A model generated the notes under the pieces. That model did no database searches and was not told where the DNA came from. It was given only the letters and a program-made list of their open reading frames with translations. From Occultella gossypii (GTDB lineage Bacteria; Actinomycetota; Actinomycetes; Actinomycetales; Beutenbergiaceae), in the NCBI RefSeq assembly GCF_019947135.1, contig NZ_JAGSHT010000013.1:186001-250000 (forward strand): DNA of 64,000 bases. Direction: 5' to 3'. Each line of letters starts with the position of its first letter. The first letter of the stretch is position 1. Position numbers and translations under genes: made by a program. Shown piece after piece: positions 9,400-17,059 of the stretch.

Positions 9400-11832
9400 T
9401 CAGGGCGCGAACTCCAGGAGCAGACCCAGCACGATCAGGGCACCGGCCTTGTCGAGCGGGTTGTTGTTGTTCCCGCACTTGGGTGACTGCACGCAGCTCG
9501 GGCAGCCCGTCGCGCAGCGACATGACGCGACGGCGTCCCGGGTCGCGGCGATCCAGGTGCGGGCTGCGCTGAAGCCGCGCTGCGCGAACCCGGCGCCGCC
9601 GGGGTACCCGTCGTACACGAACACGGTGGGTTCGAACGTGTCGGCGTGGATCGCCGTGGAGAGCCCGCCGATGTCCCACCGGTCGCAGGTGGCGATCAGC
9701 GGGAGCAGCCCGATCGCCGCGTGCTCGGCGGCGTGCAGCGCCCCCGGCAGGTCCGCGGGGCCGACGCCTGCCTCGGCGAGCACCGAGGCGTCCACGTGCC
9801 ACCAGGTGCCGGTGGTGTGCAGGGTGCGATCGGGCATCTCGAGCGGGTAGGACGCGATGATCTCCATGCCCGGCAGCCGGCGGCGGTCATAGCCGTTCAC
9901 CCGGGCCGTCACCTCGAGGTGCCCGTAGTTCCACCGGACCGGCCCCCACTGCTGCTCGGTGTCCGTGCTGACGATCCGCACATGGGTGTCGGAGCGCGCC
10001 CGGGTGCGGTAGCCGAGGTTCTGGGCGGTGACGAGCGCGACGTCGTCGCCGTAGTGCTCCACCCGGTAGGTGCGGCCCTGGTGGGTGTACACCGCGCCCT
10101 CGTGCACGGTGGCGTCGGCACGGTCGCCGTCGACGGTGCCGAGGACGCGGCCGGTGCCCTCCTCGACCACCTGGACCTGGGCCTCGCTGCCGCCGCGCAG
10201 GTCGGTGAGCCCGGCGGGGTGCTCGGGGCGGGCGTAGTTCCAGTACCAACCGCCGGGACGACGGCGGAGCAGCCCCCGGGCGACGAGTTCGTCCGGGAGC
10301 GCGGCGTCGGCGAGGCCGAACCTGGCCAGGTCGGCTTCCGTCAGCGGGAGTTCGGCGGCGGCGGCGCACAGGTGCGGGGCGAGCACGTAGGGGTTGGCCG
10401 GGTCGAACGCGGTGGCCTCGACCGCGACGCCGAAGATCGCCTCCGGGTGGTGCACCAGGTAGGAGTCGAGCGGGTCGTCGCTGGCGATGAGCACCGCGAG
10501 ACCTTCCGCACCGGCTCGCCCGGCCCGGCCGACCTGCTGCCACAGCGACACTCGGGTTCCCGGCCAGCCGGCGATCAGGACGGCGTCGAGGCCGGAGATG
10601 TCCACGCCGAGCTCGAGGGCGTTCGTCGAGGCGAGCGCGAGCAGGTCCCCGGTGCGCAGCGCGGCCTCGAGCTCGCGACGCTCCTCGGGCAGGTATCCGC
10701 CCCGGTAGGCGGCGACCCGGTCCGCCAGGTCCTCCGGTCCGTTCGGGTCCGGTGCCGCGCCCGGGGCGCGCCAGCGGCGGCCGAGCCGGTCGCGGGTGTG
10801 GACCGCGATCACCTCGGCGCCGATCCGTGAGCGCACGAACGCGAGCGTGCGGCGCCGGGCCCGCACGAGGTCGGTGAGCAGGTCCGCGGTCTCCGAGAGC
10901 GCCGACCGCCGCGGGCCGTCCTCGGGGGCGCCGCTCGGCACACCCGGCGGCGGGTCCTGGTCGACGAAGTCGTCCTCGGCGACCTCCTCGGCGTCGGTGA
11001 GCAGCGGCGGCATCCACAGCGCGATGGTGCGCCGGCCGGCGGGCGAGGCGTCCTCGGTGACGGCGTGCACGTCGGCGGCGTCGACCCCGAGCAGCCGGGC
11101 CGCCGTCACCTCCGGCTCCCCCGTCGTCGCCGACGCCATGATCGCCGTCGGGCGTGCCCCGTAGTGCTCGGCCAGCCGCAGCAGCCTGCGCAGCACCAGC
11201 GCCACGTGCGCACCGAGGACCCCGCGGTAGGCATGGCACTCGTCCACGACGATGTACCGCAGGCCGCGGAGCAGACGCTGCCAGCGTTTGTGCCCGTTGA
11301 GCATGGAGAAGTGCAGGAAGTCCGGGTTCGTCAGGACGATGTCGGCGTAGTCGCGGGCCCAGTCGCGCTCGTTCAGAGGGGTGTCGCCGTCGCACGTCAC
11401 GGCGCGTACATCCCGGACGCCACCGGCGCGGAGCAGTTCCGTGAGCCCGTGCAACTGGTCCGCCGCCAGGGCCTTCGTGGGACTGAGGTAGAGGACGCTC
11501 GGGCGCCGGGTGAGCGTGGAGATCCTGGTGCCCGGGGTCTGGGCGCGGATCGCGGTGATCGCCGGGAGCCATCCGGCCAGCGACTTGCCGGATCCCGTGG
11601 AGGTCGCGAGGACCACGTGCTTCCCGGCCCAGGCGGCCTCTGCGGCCTCCACCTGGTGCACCCAGGGCTCGGTGATACCGCGGGCACGGTAGGCGGTGAC
11701 GAGGTCCGGATCCGCCCACGGTGGCCACGCGGCGGTCCTGCCGGCGCGGGCCGGCATCCGCTCGACGTGCAGGAGACTGTCCCGCTCGCGACGACCGGTC
11801 AGGAGCACCTGCAGTGTGTCCCGATCGGCCAT
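9400..11832 (-). CDS. MrfA/YprA-type DEAD/DEAH helicase with DUF1998
   Basis: 810 residues from the ATG at 11832. Upstream in-frame starts exist, but [10 protein letters not shown] is the natural N-terminus. Superfamily 2 motifs: ATSTGSGKS (motif I), [10 protein letters not shown] (motif II, DECH), SATTGEP (III) and [10 protein letters not shown] (VI). The C-terminal DUF1998 carries a cysteine cluster ([16 protein letters not shown]), the metal site of MrfA. MrfA-type proteins are 3'-5' DNA helicases in MrfAB-dependent DNA repair. A homologue lies near the Tad locus in M. tuberculosis (Rv3649), the same setting as here. No mrfB-like exonuclease gene is adjacent. Confidence 0.88.
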   Translation of the reverse strand: MADRDTLQVLLTGRRERDSLLHVERMPARAGRTAAWPPWADPDLVTAYRARGITEPWVHQVEAAEAAWAGKHVVLATSTGSGKSLAGWLPAITAIRAQTPGTRISTLTRRPSVLYLSPTKALAADQLHGLTELLRAGGVRDVRAVTCDGDTPLNERDWARDYADIVLTNPDFLHFSMLNGHKRWQRLLRGLRYIVVDECHAYRGVLGAHVALVLRRLLRLAEHYGARPTAIMASATTGEPEVTAARLLGVDAADVHAVTEDASPAGRRTIALWMPPLLTDAEEVAEDDFVDQDPPPGVPSGAPEDGPRRSALSETADLLTDLVRARRRTLAFVRSRIGAEVIAVHTRDRLGRRWRAPGAAPDPNGPEDLADRVAAYRGGYLPEERRELEAALRTGDLLALASTNALELGVDISGLDAVLIAGWPGTRVSLWQQVGRAGRAGAEGLAVLIASDDPLDSYLVHHPEAIFGVAVEATAFDPANPYVLAPHLCAAAAELPLTEADLARFGLADAALPDELVARGLLRRRPGGWYWNYARPEHPAGLTDLRGGSEAQVQVVEEGTGRVLGTVDGDRADATVHEGAVYTHQGRTYRVEHYGDDVALVTAQNLGYRTRARSDTHVRIVSTDTEQQWGPVRWNYGHLEVTARVNGYDRRRLPGMEIIASYPLEMPDRTLHTTGTWWHVDASVLAEAGVGPADLPGALHAAEHAAIGLLPLIATCDRWDIGGLSTAIHADTFEPTVFVYDGYPGGAGFAQRGFSAARTWIAATRDAVASCRCATGCPSCVQSPKCGNNNNPLDKAGALIVLGLLLEFAP

Positions 11833-11966
11833 TCGCCGATTGTCGCAGCACGGTCGGACACCAGGTGTTCGCAACGACCGGGCGGGCGGCCCGGTCAGGC
11901 GCACCCGAGCAACGTCCATCAGCGCTCGTCGGCAACGCGCGTGATCGCCTGTGACGCAGCGGCAGC

Positions 11967-12042
11967 CAGCGACGTAGCGAGCCCTCAGCGACGGAGCGAG
12001 TCGTCAGCGGCGGAGCGAGTCGTCAGCGACGGAGCGAGTCGA
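11967..12042. repeat. four 19-bp tandem repeats
   Basis: Units of cagcgacggagcgagtcgt start at 11967, 11986, 12005 and 12024; the first is the most diverged. The last one and a bit fall in the 3' end of the TetR gene and include its stop; the rest lie between it and the helicase gene. Confidence 0.85.
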
Positions 12043-12580
12043 TCATCCGGTTCAACGCGGCCTCCGCGAGTTCCGGTTCACCGCCGTCGGCGATCCAGAT
12101 CGCCGCCTCGTTCATCGCGCCGCCGAGCAACGCACCGGCGGCACCGGGGTCCACGGCCAGATCGTCGAGCGCGGCCAGTCCCTCGGCGAGCAGGTGCGCG
12201 GAGTGCTGGGAGTCCATCCGGCGCCAGGACTCCCAGCCGACCACGGCGGGTCCGTCCACGAGCACGATCCGGCGGATGCCCGGCTGCACGGCGGCGCGCA
12301 GGAACGCCGCGCTCCCGTCCTTGAGGGCCGGCCATCCCACGCCCGGGGCCGCCTGCGCGACGGCGTCCGCGATCACGGCGTGCGCGTCGGTGAGGACGGC
12401 CCTGAACAGCCCCAGTTTGTCGCCGAAGTGGTGATAGACCGCGCCCCGGGTCACACCCGCCGCCTCCGCCACCCGCTCGAGTCCGACGGCCGCGTAGCCG
12501 TGCTCGGCGAACAGCTCACGGGCCACCTGGCGCAGCCGTCGTTCGGTCGCCTCACTCTGCGCCTTGGTCGCTCTGGCCAC
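12023..12580 (-). CDS. TetR-family transcriptional regulator
   Basis: 185 residues, GTG start. The N-terminal helix-turn-helix is typical (ELFAEHGYAAVGLERVAEAAGVTRGAVYHHFGDKLGLF). The C-terminal ligand-binding part is diverged. It is divergent from a VOC-family gene with 81 bp between, which suggests control of that gene and of itself. Its 3' end runs into the 19-bp repeat array. Confidence 0.9.
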   Translation of the reverse strand: MARATKAQSEATERRLRQVARELFAEHGYAAVGLERVAEAAGVTRGAVYHHFGDKLGLFRAVLTDAHAVIADAVAQAAPGVGWPALKDGSAAFLRAAVQPGIRRIVLVDGPAVVGWESWRRMDSQHSAHLLAEGLAALDDLAVDPGAAGALLGGAMNEAAIWIADGGEPELAEAALNRMIDSLRR

Positions 12581-12588
12581 GGCCGACT

Positions 12589-12650
12589 CCTTTACAAACA
12601 GACTGTACGTATCCTACCGTGACCTCTATACATACACACTGTATCTAAGT
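12589..12650. promoter_or_regulatory. putative TetR operators in divergent promoter
   Basis: Two related sites lie in the TetR/VOC gap: ACAGACTGT (12598-12606, a perfect 9-bp dyad) and ACACACTGT (12634-12642), both inside TAC/GTA-rich stretches (TGTACGTAT and ATACATACACACTGTAT). The 36-bp spacing and position fit autoregulation. Inferred from symmetry only. Confidence 0.5.
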
Positions 12651-12661
12651 GGAGGCATCGC

Positions 12662-13057
12662 ATGATCACCGGTATCTACCCGGTCCTGATGAGTACGGAC
12701 GTGGCGGCCAGCGCCGCCTTCTTCACCGAGCGGTTCGGCTTCGAGACCGTGTTCGAGGCCGACTGGTACGTCTCGCTGCGCCGGGACACGTGGGAGCTGG
12801 CGTTCGTCGACGCCGACCATCCGACGATCCCCGACGGCTTCCGCGCCGCGGCCACCGGGGTGCTGGTCAACATCGAGGTGGATCGCGTCGACGAGGAGTA
12901 CGCCCGGCTCACCACTGCCGGCGACGTCGGCGTCGCGCTTGAGCTGCGCTCGGAGGACTTCGGGCAGCGGCACTTCATCGTCGTGGCGCCCGGCGGCGTC
13001 CTCGTCGACGTGATCGAGCCGATCCCGTACGCGGGCGAGTTCGCGGCGCAGGGCTGA
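12662..13057 (+). CDS. VOC-family (glyoxalase/bleomycin resistance-like) protein
   Basis: 131 residues; GGAGG six bases before the ATG at 12662. One vicinal-oxygen-chelate domain: IYPVLMSTDVAASAAFFTERFGF at the start and VVAPGGVLVDVIEPI at the end. These proteins isomerise, cleave or sequester small molecules; no specific substrate is visible. The divergent TetR gene suggests inducible expression. Confidence 0.85.
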   Translation: MITGIYPVLMSTDVAASAAFFTERFGFETVFEADWYVSLRRDTWELAFVDADHPTIPDGFRAAATGVLVNIEVDRVDEEYARLTTAGDVGVALELRSEDFGQRHFIVVAPGGVLVDVIEPIPYAGEFAAQG

Positions 13058-13084
13058 TCCCGATGTCGCGTGACCCCGGCGCGA

Positions 13085-13933
13085 CTACGCGGTCGCCGGT
13101 TGCGGCACGTCCGTGGCGGCGAGCGTCAGATAGGCGAATCCCATGACGTCCCGGTGACCGCGAAGCCAGATCGAGCGCTGCTCGTCCAGGCTCTGCCGGA
13201 CCGCATCGGCGTCCGGGTGATCCGGGTGGGCGGCGAGCCAGAGTTCCCGGTCGGCCATATGACCGGACTCATACTCCGCCCACTCCTCCCGCGTGACGGT
13301 CTCGGTGCGGATCGGGCGGAAGCCAGCGGAGATGGCCTGATCGACCAGATCGGCGAGCAACGGGCAGTCCTCGGCGGTGGTGCCCTCCCACATGTTCGCG
13401 AGCTCGGTGGCCGTGGGTGGGTGTTCCCAGTACTCGACGCCGAACAGCAGCCGCCCGCCGTCCCGCACCCGGCCGCGCAACGCGGTGAGTGCCTCCGGTA
13501 TCGAACCGAAGGCGTGGAAAGCGCCGATGTTGAGCACCACGTCGGCAGGTTCGGTGTGCTGGGCGGCGGAACCCTCAACGAAGTCCACGCGGTCCCCGAG
13601 TCCGCGGCCCGCAGCGGCGCCACGTGCTCGCTCGAGGTCCGGGCCGTGGACGTCCACACCGACACCGCGAGTCTCCGGCGCCCCGGCCAGCGTCATCAGC
13701 AGGAGTTCGGCCCAGCCGCAGCCGAGATCCACGACCAGCGCCGGGCTGGTCGCTGCGAGGTCGGCCGCGAGGCGATGAGCCCGTTGGGATGAGAGCGGGG
13801 CGTTGAAGGTCAGCAGGCTCCCCGAACCCGTAGGCGGCGGAGCAGAACCGTCGGCCGGCGCAGCGGCGCTGTCGGTCGAAGGAGCGGTGGCCTCGCCTGA
13901 GACGGCCGGGGCGTCGTTCGGTGTCGGGGTCAT
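13085..13933 (-). CDS. class I SAM-dependent methyltransferase
   Basis: 282 residues from the ATG at 13933; an upstream in-frame TTG at 13969 is less likely. After a Pro/Ala-rich, probably disordered N-terminus of about 35 residues comes the SAM-binding motif VVDLGCGWAELLL and the acidic GVDVHGPDLERAR strand. NIGAFHAFG and RLLFGVEYWE follow. The substrate cannot be told from sequence. Minus strand, after the plus-strand VOC gene. Confidence 0.8.
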   Translation of the reverse strand: MTPTPNDAPAVSGEATAPSTDSAAAPADGSAPPPTGSGSLLTFNAPLSSQRAHRLAADLAATSPALVVDLGCGWAELLLMTLAGAPETRGVGVDVHGPDLERARGAAAGRGLGDRVDFVEGSAAQHTEPADVVLNIGAFHAFGSIPEALTALRGRVRDGGRLLFGVEYWEHPPTATELANMWEGTTAEDCPLLADLVDQAISAGFRPIRTETVTREEWAEYESGHMADRELWLAAHPDHPDADAVRQSLDEQRSIWLRGHRDVMGFAYLTLAATDVPQPATA

Positions 13934-14041
13934 CGCAGCGACCCTGTACCACCGATCCGCCACCGTCAACGCAATTCCTGGCCGCGTGGGGTGGAGTCAT
14001 CGAGTGCGGCGCCACGTCGGCCCGGCGCACTTCGGTCCGAC

Positions 14042-14539
14042 TCATCCCCGTCCGACCGGCCCGGCCCGGGCCTGCGCGGTTGCCCGCGCCGACCATCCGG
14101 GAACCGGCGTGACCGGGACCCCGACCTGCACGGTCACCATGCCGCCCGCGGACACGACGCAGGAGTCGAGCTCGACTCCATGGCGTTGCGCGACGCCGCC
14201 CGCGACCGCGCACGGATCGCCAGAGCGGCTCACCGCCACCTCCGCACCGGCGATGGCCGCGAGATCGGCCGCACCCTGCGCGAGACCGCGCGCACTCGTG
14301 ACCCGGGCCAACCCGCCGACCAGCACGGCGAGGATGAGCGCCGCCGCGACGATGGCGAGAACCAGGACCGTGGCCGATCCGCGGTCCCTCTCGCCAACGC
14401 GGACGAACACACCCCGGACGAACCGGGCCCCGGAACTCGAGTCGCTCAACGCGGTGGGTGTGAATCGCACAAGCGTCGCGGCTCGATCCCGGGCAACCGA
14501 ACTACCCGCCCTGGCAGGCGCGACCGCCGCAGGTGTCAC
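14042..14539 (-). CDS. Rv3654c-like TadE-type secretion-neighbourhood protein
   Basis: 165 residues. The GTG at 14539 overlaps the tadE stop (GTGA 14536-14539). A single hydrophobic helix follows GERDRGSATVLVLAIVAAALILAVLVGG; the rest has the small-residue pattern of Rv3654c-family proteins (GAADLAAIAGAE, then DPCAVAGGVAQRHGVEL). These are minor-pilin-like proteins found at the end of actinobacterial Tad loci. The long Ser/Arg-rich N-terminus is unusual. Confidence 0.75.
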   Translation of the reverse strand: MTPAAVAPARAGSSVARDRAATLVRFTPTALSDSSSGARFVRGVFVRVGERDRGSATVLVLAIVAAALILAVLVGGLARVTSARGLAQGAADLAAIAGAEVAVSRSGDPCAVAGGVAQRHGVELDSCVVSAGGMVTVQVGVPVTPVPGWSARATAQARAGPVGRG

Positions 14540-15087
14540 GGCCCGCTCCCGGGTTCGGCGCGTGCGGAGAACTCGGCTGAGGCCACCAGGCCCGCGGCCC
14601 CGAGCGGGCCGGTGTCCACGGGTGCGCTGACGCGGACCACCACCCACCCGTCGGCGGAGGTCACCGAGACCTGGGCCTGCTCGCCGGCGAGGTCGGCGGC
14701 GATCGCTGCGACCTGCGCCTCGCCGGAGCCGAGTGCGGCCGCGCGAGCGCCCGCTCGGGCGGCGTCCGTGCACCGCACCTGGGCGGTCGCCGCCGCTGCC
14801 ACGAGCAGGACGGCAACCAGCACCAGGACGACGGCGGGCAGCACGATCGCGAATTCGGCCGTGACCGAACCCCGCTCGTGGTGGGCAGCACCCCACTCGC
14901 GACAGGAATGGCCCAGCTCTCGTCGGGCAGATCCCCACCGACGGTGAGCGGCGTGCTGTCGTGGCGGGACCTGTCCCGGGCGGACCGGGCCCGTGCCGAC
15001 CTGGCCCGTGCGGACCTGGCTCGGGCGGACCGGGCCCGTGCCGACCTGGCCCGGCCCGACTTGGTCGCGACTCCCGGCTGCCCGCAC
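14536..15087 (-). CDS. TadE-like minor pilin with repeat-encoded N-terminal extension
   Basis: 183 residues if read from the GTG at 15087, three bases after the upstream stop. The TadE core is ERGSVTAEFAIVLPAVVLVLVAVLLVAA, starting near residue 72. I find no other ATG, GTG or TTG between 15087 and that core, so the N-terminus seems to be translated from the 15-bp repeat array (GTGPVRP-like units). The extension is atypical; TadE proteins normally carry only a short leader. Confidence 0.7.
   Translation of the reverse strand: MRAAGSRDQVGPGQVGTGPVRPSQVRTGQVGTGPVRPGQVPPRQHAAHRRWGSARRELGHSCREWGAAHHERGSVTAEFAIVLPAVVLVLVAVLLVAAAATAQVRCTDAARAGARAAALGSGEAQVAAIAADLAGEQAQVSVTSADGWVVVRVSAPVDTGPLGAAGLVASAEFSARAEPGSGP
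14971..15060. repeat. six 15-bp tandem repeats in tadE 5' region
   Basis: Imperfect units such as ctggcccgtgcggac begin at 14971, 14986, 15001, 15016, 15031 and 15046. On the minus strand they encode the Gly/Pro/Val/Gln/Arg part of the TadE extension. On the plus strand one frame reads RADLARADLARADRARAD, which looks like a pentapeptide repeat, but there is no sign that it is expressed. Confidence 0.8.
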
Positions 15088-15090
15088 GGA

Positions 15091-15324
15091 TCAGCCGCCC
15101 ACCGACAGCGCCTGCCGGATGATCCCGAGCAGGAGCCCGCGGACCTCGTCGCTGCGCAGGATGACCAGGAGCAGCCCGGCGAAGGCCACGGCCGCCAGGG
15201 TGGCGATGGCGTACTCCGCGGTGGCCATTCCCGCCTCCGCCGTGCGCCGCACCAGGACGTACCGGCGGCGCAGACCCGACACGAACCGGCGCCACGCGGT
15301 GGCTCCGAACTTGGCGATTCTCAT
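15091..15324 (-). CDS. DUF4244 small pilin-like protein
   Basis: 77 residues. ATG at 15324 with AGAGGAACACC upstream. Charged N-terminus (RRRYVLVRRTAEAG), then MATAEYAIATLAAVAFAGLLLVI, which resembles the processing site and hydrophobic helix of a Flp-type pilin (G|MATAEY with Glu at +5). It is probably the major pilin-like subunit of this Tad system. Cleavage by a prepilin peptidase is inferred; no tadV is in the window. Confidence 0.8.
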   Translation of the reverse strand: MRIAKFGATAWRRFVSGLRRRYVLVRRTAEAGMATAEYAIATLAAVAFAGLLLVILRSDEVRGLLLGIIRQALSVGG

Positions 15325-15460
15325 GGTGTTCCTCTCGTCTCCGGGATCGATCGATCCCGTCCTGCCTCCACTGTGGGCTCCGCCCCCCGTCGGCCGCTCC
15401 GCGCACCGGGCCTCCTGTGGACGACCAGACATCGGCCGGCTGGCCGTGTGCGCCTGGGAG

Positions 15461-16069
15461 TCAGGGACCGAGCAGGTCGAGCCCGGTCGACAGCAGCACC
15501 GGGACCAACCCGAGCAGGACGAAGGACGGGAGCAGGCACAGCCCGAGCGGGAGGACCAACTGGACGCCCAGTCGGGCCGCGGCCTCCCGCGCGCTTGCCC
15601 CGCGGCGGGCTCGCACGCCCTCCGCGGCTTGGCGCAGGCCCGCCCCAGGAGCGACGCCGTCGCACCAGGCCGGGGCCAGGGCCCGGGACACGGCAGCCCA
15701 GCCGTCGTCGACGCCCAGCCAGGCCTGGTCCCAGTCGGCGCCGAGCCGGAGAGCGCCGGCAACGCGCCGGAGCGGCTCGCCCTGCTCGGCGGGCAGCGCA
15801 TGCCCGAGGGCATCGAGCGCGGCGGGGATCGAGACGCCGGCAGTGAGCGCCGCGTCGAGCAGATCGAGCACCACCGCGGGATCGACGACCGGGCCCGACT
15901 CCCGGCTACGTCCAGGTACTGGTGGGAGCCGGCTCCGCGCCGGTCCGCCGGCCTTGCCCGCAGGCGCCTTGAGCCGCGTGGACGGCGCGTACGCAAGGGG
16001 CGCGCGTCGCACCGCCCACGGCACCGCTGCCAGCACGACGAGCGCGGCGGCGAGCCAGGCCAAGCTCAT
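15461..16069 (-). CDS. tadC: TadC-like type II secretion F-domain protein
   Basis: 202 residues, ATG at 16069. Hydrophobic N-terminal helix (MSLAWLAAALVVLAAVPW), a cytosolic T2SSF domain (LDLLDAALTAGVSIPAALDALG, VSRALAPAWCDGVAPGAGL), and a C-terminal helix pair (VQLVLPLGLCLLPSFVLLGLVPVLL). It is the inner-membrane platform partner of TadB. Its ATG overlaps the stop of an 18-residue micro-ORF made by tandem duplication, so translation is probably coupled through that chain. Confidence 0.8.
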   Translation of the reverse strand: MSLAWLAAALVVLAAVPWAVRRAPLAYAPSTRLKAPAGKAGGPARSRLPPVPGRSRESGPVVDPAVVLDLLDAALTAGVSIPAALDALGHALPAEQGEPLRRVAGALRLGADWDQAWLGVDDGWAAVSRALAPAWCDGVAPGAGLRQAAEGVRARRGASAREAAARLGVQLVLPLGLCLLPSFVLLGLVPVLLSTGLDLLGP

Positions 16070-16122
16070 GACCCACCCGCCCGTCCGGCTCGACCCAGCG
16101 TCGCGACCCAGGCAACCCTCAT
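16066..16122 (-). CDS. 18-residue micro-ORF 2 between tadB and tadC
   Basis: ATG at 16122 overlaps the stop of micro-ORF 1 and its TGA overlaps the tadC ATG (ATGA at both ends). The peptide begins MRVAWVATLG and ends RAGGS, echoing the tadB C-terminus. It arises from a 53-bp tandem repeat and probably serves only to pass ribosomes on to tadC. Confidence 0.5.
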   Translation of the reverse strand: MRVAWVATLGRAGRAGGS

Positions 16123-16175
16123 GACCGACCCACCCGCCCGGCTCGACGTGACGTCGCGACCCACACCAGCCTCAT
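16119..16175 (-). CDS. 18-residue micro-ORF 1 between tadB and tadC
   Basis: ATG at 16175 overlaps the tadB stop (ATGA 16172-16175) and its TGA overlaps micro-ORF 2. The peptide starts MRLVWVATSR and ends VGRS. It comes from the same 53-bp repeat. Function as a peptide is unlikely; a coupling role is inferred. Confidence 0.5.
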   Translation of the reverse strand: MRLVWVATSRRAGRVGRS

Positions 16176-17059
16176 GAACCACCCGCCCGTTCGGCTCGAC
16201 GCACCAACGTCGCGACCCACCGTCGGCCCGCGACCACCAGTCCCACCCCGAGCACGAGACACCAGCCGCCGATCCCGCCGCCGAGCAGTACCCCGAGCGG
16301 ATCGGCACCGAGGCCCGTGCCGAGCAGCACACCGGCCAGTGGCAACCAGGCGAGCAGTCTCGCCGTCGACCTGGGGCCGGCGAGCGCGGTGCGCCGGGCC
16401 GAGGCGGCCTCGGCCGACTCGACGATCCCGCTCGCACAGCGCTCGAGAACATCGGCCAGTGGCGTGCCGACGCGATGAGCGATCCGGCACGCCGCGATGG
16501 CACCCGCCACCTGGGCGGCATCCGGTCCGTGCCCCACCCGCGCGGCGAGCGCCGCGAGCGGCCCCGGGACGCCGGATGGTCCGCGATCGACCTCCGTGGA
16601 TGGCGACTCCATGCCCGGTGAACTCCGTGCAGCGGGCGTCCGGGGCCTCAGGTCGATGGCGTGGGCAACGAGGTCCGCAGTCGGGTCGGGTCGGGCGGAG
16701 TCGGTACCCGCGAGCGCCCGCTCCCACGCGGACTCGACGTCGGCGCCGGACCGCAGCCTCGCGGCGACCTCAACGAGCACCTCGCCGAGAGGGATCGGTC
16801 GGTCACGGTGCCGCCAGGGGACCCATCGAAGCCCTCGGCGATCGACCCCGGCGCTGGAGCGTCGGTCCCTGCGGCCGCGTCGCCGTCCCGAGCCCTGCGG
16901 ACGCGGGGGCGCGCCACGGTGACCGGGTGCCGTGAGCAACCACACGGCCAGGACGCACAGCACGGCCGCCGCCACGGCCGCGACGCCGACCGGCCGGGCG
17001 CCGGGTGCACCGCCCGCCGCGCCCAGAGCACCTGCCGCCGCCACGAGCACCCCGCTCAC
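16172..17059 (-). CDS. tadB: TadB-like type II secretion F-domain protein
   Basis: 295 residues. The GTG at 17059 overlaps the tadA stop (GTGA 17056-17059). Hydrophobic N-terminal helices (SGVLVAAAGALGAAGG and VGVAAVAAAVLCVLAVWLL), a central T2SSF domain (LGEVLVEVAARLRSGADVESAWERAL; IAACRIAHRVGTPLADVLERCA), and C-terminal helices (LLAWLPLAGVLLGTGLG; WCLVLGVGLVVAGRRW). It is a membrane platform protein working with TadA and TadC. Confidence 0.82.
   Translation of the reverse strand: MSGVLVAAAGALGAAGGAPGARPVGVAAVAAAVLCVLAVWLLTAPGHRGAPPRPQGSGRRRGRRDRRSSAGVDRRGLRWVPWRHRDRPIPLGEVLVEVAARLRSGADVESAWERALAGTDSARPDPTADLVAHAIDLRPRTPAARSSPGMESPSTEVDRGPSGVPGPLAALAARVGHGPDAAQVAGAIAACRIAHRVGTPLADVLERCASGIVESAEAASARRTALAGPRSTARLLAWLPLAGVLLGTGLGADPLGVLLGGGIGGWCLVLGVGLVVAGRRWVATLVRRAERAGGS

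Larger units (their letters stand above)
16066..16224. repeat. three 53-bp tandem repeats at the tadB/tadC junction
   Basis: Copies start at 16066, 16119 and 16172, each with tcatga at the start, then cacccgcccg and ggctcgac. The third copy contains the 3' end of tadB. Two extra copies push the tadC start 106 bp away from the tadB stop while each supplies a new ATGA overlap. Confidence 0.9.

Noticed and set aside
14878-15846. Plus-strand frame with pentapeptide-like repeats
   Set aside because: It runs antisense to tadE, DUF4244 and tadC, has no ribosome site or further pentapeptide domain, and the pattern follows from the 15-bp DNA repeat.
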